Shown one piece after another: positions 5,982 through 5,999 of a stretch of 5,999 nucleotides of DNA. The DNA lies in contig DLLA01000004.1 of the NCBI GenBank assembly GCA_002479035.1, positions 1 to 5,999 on the forward strand. Direction: 5' to 3'. The translations under genes were made by a program, and so were the position numbers. The first letter of the stretch is position 1. Every line of letters begins with the position of its first letter. Origin of the DNA: Bacteroidales bacterium UBA7574 (GTDB lineage Bacteria > Bacteroidota > Bacteroidia > Bacteroidales > Paludibacteraceae). The notes beneath the pieces are model-generated. The model was not told where the DNA came from, ran no database searches, and saw only the letters and a program-made list of their open reading frames with translations.

Positions 5982-5999
5982 TTACACGAGGGGGATGCT
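5982..5999 (+). promoter_or_regulatory. Possible 5' end of a TPP riboswitch, cut by the window edge
   Basis: The last bases, TTACACGAGGGGGATGCT, resemble the opening of the Thi-box aptamer, where a short P1 arm is followed by a GGGG(T/A)GC-like run. The match has an extra base in the G run, and the diagnostic parts (CTGAGA, ACCTGAT, GCGTAGGGAA) would all lie beyond the edge. The call rests on about 15 bases plus the position in a long leader-like region after a PnuC-family gene, so it is a suggestion only. Confidence 0.35.

Larger units (their letters stand above)
5864..5999. other. Gene-free region after pnuC
   Basis: These 136 bases are AT-rich and hold no supportable coding region. In order they contain a short spacer with no convincing intrinsic terminator, the 11-bp tandem repeat, the palindrome GTATTAATAC (5956-5965), a T-run, and a G-rich edge. 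Since all genes point right and the riboswitch-like edge also reads on the + strand, this is probably the promoter and leader region of the next unit. Confidence 0.6.

Noticed and set aside
5984..5999. Start of a tRNA gene at the right edge
   Set aside because: The G-rich run could open a tRNA acceptor stem, but the D-loop signature (TAGCTCAG-like) is not visible in the few bases left, and a Thi-box start fits slightly better.

Overview
The window reads as part of a Bacteroidales chromosome (Prevotella/Bacteroides-like). The reasons are a lipoprotein with the Bacteroidetes-type N-terminus (lipobox Cys, then a Gly/Pro-rich stretch and an Ig-like domain), no Shine-Dalgarno sequences ahead of any start, A/T-rich intergenic gaps, roughly balanced base composition, and six gene families that recur in this order of bacteria. 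No mobile element, CRISPR array, rRNA or complete tRNA is visible.

All six coding regions lie on the + strand and are tightly packed, with gaps of about 19, 19, 5, 9 and 20 bases, so they probably form one transcription unit or two overlapping ones. In order they are: the 3' part of an MFS sugar transporter of the fucose/glucose-galactose permease type (2-988, open at the left edge); a ROK-family sugar kinase (1008-1967); a CE4 polysaccharide deacetylase (about 1987-2628); a 628-residue Ig-like lipoprotein (2634-4520); a YdeI/OmpD-associated family protein (4530-5147); and a PnuC-family membrane transporter (5168-5863). The first two make a coherent uptake-and-phosphorylation pair. The deacetylase and lipoprotein point to the cell envelope. 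The last two have no evident pathway link to the others. From 5864 to the right edge there is no gene; this stretch holds an 11-bp tandem repeat, a short palindrome and, at the very edge, what looks like the first bases of a TPP riboswitch belonging to the next unit.

The strongest anomalies lie around the start of the deacetylase gene. No ATG, GTG or TTG is in frame upstream of its catalytic TFDDGP motif, so it must start at a rare codon (ATA/ATT/ATC/CTG) or its start has been damaged. Just downstream is a perfect 16-bp inverted repeat with an 8-base loop, one arm of which encodes the catalytic motif. The kinase-deacetylase gap itself is also rich in short palindromes. These could form an RNA-level control element, be the trace of a template-switch mutation, or partly be chance. 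I did not find a clearly new defence or mobile system; the gene families are all known, and the novelty candidates are in the non-coding or double-duty structure.
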